From positions 35,436,820 through 35,500,819 of the forward strand of contig CM070568.1 of assembly GCA_036346405.1 (NCBI GenBank): DNA of 64,000 nt, read 5' to 3'. The position numbers and the translations under genes are program-made. This DNA comes from Phyllostachys edulis. Its lineage: Eukaryota > Streptophyta > Magnoliopsida > Poales > Poaceae. A model generated the notes under the pieces. That model was not told where the DNA came from, searched no databases, and was given only the letters and a program-made list of their open reading frames with translations. This document shows, in pieces, positions 58,021 through 64,000 of this stretch; within the stretch, counting starts at the first letter, position 1, and each line of letters opens with the position of its first letter.

Positions 58021-58129
58021 GTTAATTGGTGTACAGCTGATCGAGCTTGCTCCTTTTCATACATACATCCCCAGCCGGCCAGCTGCTCGATTCGCATTGA
58101 GCATCAGCGGTATCAGCAGCTAGCAGGTG

Positions 58130-61100
58130 ATGGAGGCCACGGTGCTGAGCGTGGGCAGGTCCGTGGTGGACGGAGCGGTCAGCTACGCCAAGTCGGCGCT
58201 CGCGGAGGAGGTTGCCCTGCAGCTCGGCGTCCAGCTCGACCAGGCCTTCGTCAGCGACGAGCTCGAGATGATGCAGTCTTTCCTGATGGCCGCGCACGAC
58301 GAGCCGGACGAGCACAAGGTGCTCAAAACCTGGGTGAAGCAGGTCCGCGACGTGGCCTACGACGTCGAGGACTGCCTCCAGGACTTCGCCGTCCGCCTGG
58401 AGACGCGGCCGCCCTGGTGGCGCCTCCCTCGCACCCTGCGAGAGCGGCGCCGAATCGCCAGCCAGATGAAGGAGCTGAGGGCCAGAGTCAAGGACGTGAG
58501 CAAGAGGAACCTGCGCTACCACCTCATCAAGGGCCCTGCTGCTAGCTCCAGCAACCCGCCTACCACCGCTGCCGCCAAGCAGCCCGGCGGCGGCGCCGGC
58601 GCGGCAATGTTCGGCATTGACGAAGCTAGGCGCGCCGCCGCGAAGCACCACAAACCCAAGGTGGATCTCGTCCAGCTGATGAGCAAGGAGGACGATGACC
58701 TTGGTGTGATCGCGGTGTGGGGAACAGGTGGTGACCTTGGGCAGGCGTCCGTCATCAAGAGGGCATATGATGATCTCAAGATACGCGACAAGTTCGAATG
58801 CCGCGCCTGGATCAGGTTGATGCATCCTTTCAATCCAACGCAGTTCCTGCAAGGCATTGTCAGGCAATTCTATGTAAGTTCTCTTCAGGAGGCCGGGGCA
58901 ACTCAAGAGAAAGCAACTCTAGGGGCCCAAGTTCTGAAGAAGATGGCGACGATGAATCAAGAAGATCTGGTTGATGAGTTCAGTGAGCATGTGCATGAGA
59001 AGAGTTACCTGGTTGTCCTCAGTTACCTATGGACCATAGAAGATTGGGATTGGATTAAAACTTATTTTCCAAACAACAAGAAAGGGTGCCGAATCATAGT
59101 GTCCACACATTCAGTTGAAGTTGCAAGCTTATGCACAGGTCAAGACCAAGTATCAGAGCTTAAGCAATTGTCAGCTGATCAGACTTTCTACGTCTTCTAC
59201 GAGAAGGTAATAGTGAAAAGAATTCATATTGAAAAACATATCAGTGCATCCATGCATGTATTCCACCTGAAAAGTCAAAAAACCATCCAAATGGTCATAT
59301 TTTTTTTAAGAAGTTGATTTGATTCCTAACAAGTAACTAGCTACTTAATTGATTGACCAATATGGTCGTCCACTGCAAATTATGTATATAGTTTGCCTGA
59401 GATGATCGTATCACTGAAGAATGAGACTTTTATTTAAGCATTTACAAGATTGTAAACACTGAAGGCAGTCACCTAAGTAATCATTGCTTACTTGTGTTTA
59501 GGGTTCTCAAGATGGAACAGATCCAACGAAGCCAGGGTCTAGCTCAAACGCGGCCACTACCAGTGCAAACAGCTCCACAGTGCCGGCCGGTGAGATACTA
59601 GGGGATAAATCTAAGAGTGCCGACGAAAAGAATGCGGTCAGAAAGATCACGAGCCTCACTCGCATCAGGTCGATGCAGGCTGCTCTGAAGGAATCCCAGC
59701 TCATCGGGCGAGCGAAAGAAAAGTCTGATATTATCAAACTGATTTCAGATCAAGCTAGCCAAAAAACTCAGGTGATCACGGTGTGTGGAATGGGTGGCAT
59801 TGGGAAAACCACTCTAGTCCAAGATGTCTACCAAAGCCAAGAGCTCAGCAGCAAGTTCGAGAAGGGTGCTTTTGTCACAGTCATGCACCCTTTCAACATT
59901 CAGGAGCTCCTTAGGGGATTGGTTAGGGAACTTGCTGCTGAAAAGAAGAATGCGGTGAACTTGGGGAGCATGGCTAAAAAACCAGCAGCGATGGGAGTTG
60001 AAGACTTGATTACGGAGTTGGCCAAGCTTTTAGCAAGACAGAAGTGCTTGATTGTTCTTGATGATGTATCATCTATTGTAGAATGGGACATGATAATTCG
60101 AAGTTTCCCTGAAATGGAACCGACAAGCCGGATCATAGTCACCACTAGGGAGGAGAATATTGCTAAGCACTGTTCAGAAGAACAAAAAAACATATACAGG
60201 GTCAAAGGTCTAATAGACAAGGACGCACAAGACATCTTCACGAAAAAGGTAGTGGGATCATGCTCCATTTGTTTGATTTCAAATATCAATTACAAGCACT
60301 TATTTACCTACCCTAGCTTTGCAAAGAGATAATTTGTTTTAGCGAGTTGTAAAGAGATAATTTGCCGTAGGCTCCGGCAACACATGATTGGAGAACATAT
60401 CCAGTACTACCACACCTCTGAAAACAAAGATGCAAATAGTCATGAAAAAAATTTGTTCAAAAATAGGTCCAATAGGTAACAAATTTAAATCCAGATTAAG
60501 AATAAAAAAATAAATTGTCACCCTAGAGCCAAAATTCGCTAAAAGCACAGCCCCGCACATGGGACGGGAACACATGCGTATAACTTCGCTTGGGCTTTCG
60601 TCCTCGCTTCAACCAAAAAGGTTAACCTGAAAGTGCTAAGATTTTTGCGAACATGCATTATATGCTAGTGTAACCCAATATAAACTAGTGAGGTGTCACT
60701 AAAGGTTGGGGTGTTATAGAAATTGTGGTAAACAAATATGTCTAAATTCATAATTCAAAATTGTAAAATAAATTATGTCATCAGTTTGCAATATACACTA
60801 GAACAGCAGAATAAGTAAAGATGATGGGTATGGTAGAAATACTTATCCGATGAAAAAAAACTAAACCATCTTCCACTTTTAATTCCACTGTGTTTCAACA
60901 GTGGCACATGGAAAATGTGATTGTAAGCTGTATATACGACAAACAATTTTACCACATTCACTCAAATAAATAAATTTGTTAGAAAGACTATTTCGTACCT
61001 AATTTAATTTTTAGAGTACTAAAGAAACTTAAATCCTACCAATTTCAGGTATTTAAGGAGACTGTATGTTTGGATAAACAATATCCTGACTTGGTTAAAG

Positions 61101-62991
61101 AAGCAAAACTGATCCTGAAGAAGTGCGATGGACTTCCCCTTGCACTAGTCACCATAGGTGGCTTCTTGGCAAACCAACCAAAAACCGCTGTGGAGTGGAG
61201 GACATTGAATGAGCATATTAGTGCTGAGTTGGAGATGAACCCAGAGCTTGAGACCATAAGAACAGTTCTTACCGAAAGCTATGATGGTTTACCCTACCAT
61301 CTCAAGTCCTGTTTCTTGTATCTGTCCATCTTTCCTGAAGACCACAAGGTCAGCCGGAGACGTTTAGTGCGGCGTTGGACTGCAGAGGGTTACTCAACGG
61401 ATATCCGTGACAAGTCTGCAAAGGAAATCGCGGACGGCTACTTCATGGAACTCATTCAAAGGAGCATGATCCTACCATCTCAACAAAGAATTCACAGTAG
61501 GAAAGGAATTGACTCCTGCCAAGTCCATGATCTCATCCGTGAAATCGGCATCTCAAAGTCGATGGAACAAAATCTTGTTTCTAGATTGGAGGAAGGCTGC
61601 AACTTGAACAGCCGGGTCACAGTACGTCACCTTGCTGTAGGCTTTAGCTGGGAGGGAGATCAGAGCGAATTTGAGAGCACAGTAGACATGTCCCGAATAC
61701 GATCATTAACAGTGTTCGGGAAGTGGAGGCCATTCTTCATTTCTGACAAGATGAGGCTGCTGCGGGTGCTGGACTTGGAAGACACGTGGGGCCTAGTTAA
61801 TCACCACCTCGAGCAAATCGGGAAACTTCTCCACCTTAGGTACCTTTCTCTAAGAGGATGTGAAGACATATGTCACTTGCCAGATTCGGTGGGTAACCTG
61901 AGGCAACTCCAGACACTAGATATTGCATATACACGCATAATCAAACTGCCAAGGACCATAGCCAAGCTTAGGAAGCTACAGTATATCCGTGCTGGGGGCT
62001 TAGGAATTATCGATGCTGACTCATTTAAAGAAATTTTGCCGAAGCTAGTAACGAACAAGCTATGCCTTTCGACTTGCCTTTCAGTGGCATGTTGCGTGGC
62101 ATGCTGTTCACCGCAGCTTCTGAAAAGGATGTTAGATATGGACGGCGACCCCAACAGGCGCGACGTATGCACCACGTGCTGCTACGCCGCATTCCCCACG
62201 TTTTTGGTACGCCAAGGCACGCACGGTGTTCAAGTGCCAAGAGGGATCCACAGGCTGCAAGCCCTGCACACACTCGGTATTCTGGACGCCGCACAAGGGA
62301 AGTCTGTCCTGCAGGACATACAGAGGCTCCCCCGGCTGCGCAAGCTGGGAGTGACCGGCATCAATAGGAAGAACGGCCAAGAGTTGCGCTTGGCCATTGC
62401 CGCTCTCAGCCGCCCGGCCTGGAATCATTGTTGCTGCGGTCAGAGGAGGAGCCAGGCCTACAAGGCTGCCTGGATGACCTGCCTGCACCTCCTCCGGAAA
62501 ACCTGCAGAGCCTCAAGCTGTACGGCAACCTGGTCAAACTGCCCGAGTGGATCCAGGGTCTCCGGCATCTTGTGAAGTTGTCGCTAAGGAGCACCAGGAT
62601 ATCGGAGCTGGGTGACACCATACAAGTCCTTGGCAAGCTGCCAAACCTGACCATCCTGCGCCTGTCGAGGGAGTCGTTCCAGGGTGATGATCTCCATTTC
62701 AGTTTCCATAAGGGGGCGTTCCCGAGCCTGGTGCTGCTGCAGCTGGATAGCCATGTTAACCTCAAAACTGTCAAATTTGAAGGAGGAACGATGCCTATGC
62801 TTGAGCTGCTGCAGTTTTGTGGTTGGACTTCCGAAACCAACATTGGGTTGTTGTTATCTGGGCTACCATCTCTCCCAAGCCTCAAGGAGGTTACGCTCTA
62901 CGGTGACTACAACGACGACTTTGTGGAAGACTTGACGGCCCAGCTTGAGAAAAATGAAAACCGACCCGTTCTGAAGAGGTACAACTCCTAG
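58130..62991 (+). CDS. Pik-2-like CC-NB-NB-LRR immune receptor, frameshifted in LRR
   Basis: Exons: 58130-59206, 59502-60248, 61049-62991, all with GT-AG introns in phase 0. Start ATG 58130 (MEATVLSVGRSVVDGAV). Residues 1-135 are an Rx-type coiled coil with the EDVID-like VAYDVEDCLQDF at 75-86. Residues about 150-359 are a first NB-ARC lacking a P-loop lysine (VWGTGGDLGQAS near 195) and with a weak kinase-2 (YLVVLSYLWTIEDW). Exon 2 has a second, complete NB-ARC: P-loop GMGGIGKTT (about 455-463), kinase-2 CLIVLDDVSS (about 541), SRIIVTTRE. Exon 3 has CDGLPLALVTIGG (about 634), LKSCFLYLSIFPED, CQVHDLIRE (VHD near 768) and LRRs. The tandem NB-ARC and overall order match rice Pik-2, a cytosolic helper NLR that works with the sensor Pik-1. 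Near 62416 the frame shifts: AALSR is in one frame and ESLLLRSEEEPGLQG in another (net +2 or -1). Unrepaired, translation stops at 62575. Exon 1 is much GC-richer than exon 3. Confidence 0.92.
62401..62440 (+). other. Frameshift site in NLR LRR region
   Basis: Sequence AGCCGCCCGGCCTGGAATCA: coding similarity leaves frame 2 after GCTCTCAGCCGC and resumes in frame 1 at CTGGAATCATTG. An excess of five bases (CCGGC) over a simple AGCCGC-CTGGAA junction explains it. The predicted unrepaired protein is about 1,116 residues; without the shift it would be about 1,253. Confidence 0.75.
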
Positions 62992-63276
62992 GAGCTGGAT
63001 CGATGCTTGCTATATTAACTGTTGTTGTGTACTTGTGTGTAGTAGTTGCCATTCCTACTGCCCGTGTTCTTTTCTTCTTCTTTTTGGCTTCTGCGAGTCT
63101 GCCGCTGGACCATCTAAATTGTTTCCTGTGTCAAAATAGTTGCGTGCTTCTTCCTGCATTGCGTTGCCCAGCTGGGGAAAAGCGTATGAAATTTGTTCCA
63201 TTGCAGTTCTCTTTCTACTGTTGGAGGACAGAACCATCACGAATGAAGTTTTACACAACATCGTATCTTTTATGAA
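62992..63276 (+). other. NLR 3' flank
   Basis: T-rich sequence typical of a 3' UTR (63060-63090) but without a clear AATAAA. It runs directly into an LTR at 63277, whose TSD copy ATGAA is at 63272-63276. Confidence 0.4.
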
Positions 63277-64000
63277 TGTTGTGTGTATGTATTTAGAGGT
63301 TTAATGGGTAATATATATAAGGTGTACAAGGGATGCATGCCATATACAAATAAGGTAATATAAAAGACAGATAAGGAATACAAAGATATTCCTATCTCTA
63401 ATATATCTCTAACACCTCTCTCAAATGCAAGGCGTATGCAATAGTATTGCATTTGGAATGGGTTGACACTAAAATATGAAAAATCCAAAGTCCGAGTCTT
63501 GATAATGTTATCGTAGCATGCAACTCTTGGAAAATATGTCGATAAAAGATCTCCCATCCGAGATCGTACGACAACTCATAAAGCACAAGATGCAGGAGCA
63601 AAGTCGACCGTGGCAACACGCGCGACGAAGATGATGAAATCAACAAATATAGAAAAAAAACTGTCAAGTAAAGCAGAATAGGAATAAATAAAAGCATGGC
63701 GGCGCAGATCAAATCCCAAGACGGCGGCGGCGGCGCAGTGCACAAGAAGCGCAACAGATGCACAGTGCAAAAGAAACGCGACGCAATGCACAGAAACGCA
63801 ACGGAGGCGCAGTGTGGAAGAAGCACGGCGCAATGCACAGAAGTACAACGAAGACGCAGTGCACAGCAAGCGCGGTGGCCTTAAAAACTTGGGGCAACGG
63901 ATCTGCAGCGACTCGAAGAAAAGAACAGCGGCTGCCACCATGCAAAGAAATTCCTATGCTTCTATGACTGACAACAAATTTGTGGACTCGCATGGTATAG
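63277..64000 (-). mobile_element. 3' LTR and interior of a copia-like element
   Basis: Read on the minus strand, a 138-bp LTR begins TGTTAGAGATATATTAGAGA and ends CATACACACAACA (63414 down to 63277), with the purine tract TGAGAGAGG just before it (63423-63415). The interior runs to the window edge and contains ACTCGGACTTTGGATTTTTC and TTCCAAATGCAATACTATTG, then an irregular array built of GCGCAGTG and GCAATGCACAGAA (63725-63860). No pol frame in the visible 590 bp. The short LTR suggests a small copia or TRIM-like element; the rest lies outside. Confidence 0.65.

Noticed and set aside
58022..58906. Long minus-strand open frame of 294 codons opposite NLR exon 1
   Set aside because: It is the complement of a GC-rich coding exon with strong third-position bias. 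The plus-strand frame has the CC and NB-ARC motifs.

Overview
This is a stretch of a grass (Poaceae) nuclear genome. The evidence is a spliced CC-NB-NB-LRR resistance gene of the Pik-2 type with the monocot habit of a GC-rich first exon, together with transposons typical of grasses: a CACTA element with tnp2-type transposase, Mutator-like elements (MULEs) carrying a plant mobile domain gene, very long non-coding LTRs and an L1-type LINE. The species cannot be fixed from the sequence. Coordinates of TE ends below were set by eye from target-site duplications (TSDs), terminal repeats and, in three cases, an interrupted reading frame that becomes continuous when the insert and one TSD copy are removed.

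Layout. 1-560: 3' end of an unrecognised, frame-broken gene. 1190-2680: minus-strand remnant of a Fes1/SIL1-type Hsp70 nucleotide exchange factor gene, split by a 247-bp hAT-type MITE (2321-2567) and cut off by a 5'-truncated LINE (about 2681-5910). 6587-20237: a 13.65-kb CACTA element with 3-bp TSD (CAA), subterminal repeats, a broken tnp2-type transposase and a second transposase-like gene; a 4.57-kb solo LTR (11488-16058) sits inside the transposase. 20814-21566, 22271-23111 and 28335-29377: three small non-autonomous MULEs, each with a 9-bp TSD. One is a foldback and one carries a piece resembling a glycine-rich protein gene. 23870-37985: nested non-coding repeats, including a second giant solo LTR (25647-30681). 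37988-44670: a MULE remnant with a plant mobile domain (PMD) pseudogene on the minus strand, split by a third giant solo LTR (39038-43324). 45270-55551: a full-length 10.28-kb MULE with 10-bp TSD, a PMD gene, a mudrA-type transposase gene and a third gene, all degraded. 56790-57450: remnants of an unrecognised minus-strand gene. 58130-62991: the NLR gene. 63277-64000: the 3' end of a copia-like element inserted 286 bp past the NLR stop.

The only locus that looks recently functional is the NLR. It has intact splice sites and an intact second NB-ARC, but the LRR region carries a net +2 (or -1) frameshift near 62416, so it is either a C-terminally altered allele or a recent pseudogene. No Pik-1-like sensor partner is visible in this window. 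The most notable non-host biology is the pair of PMD-bearing MULEs that share one layout (PMD gene fired inward from a TATA box beside palindromic terminal tiles), and the giant LTRs whose U3 regions have expanded tandem repeats while a short internal block stays conserved.
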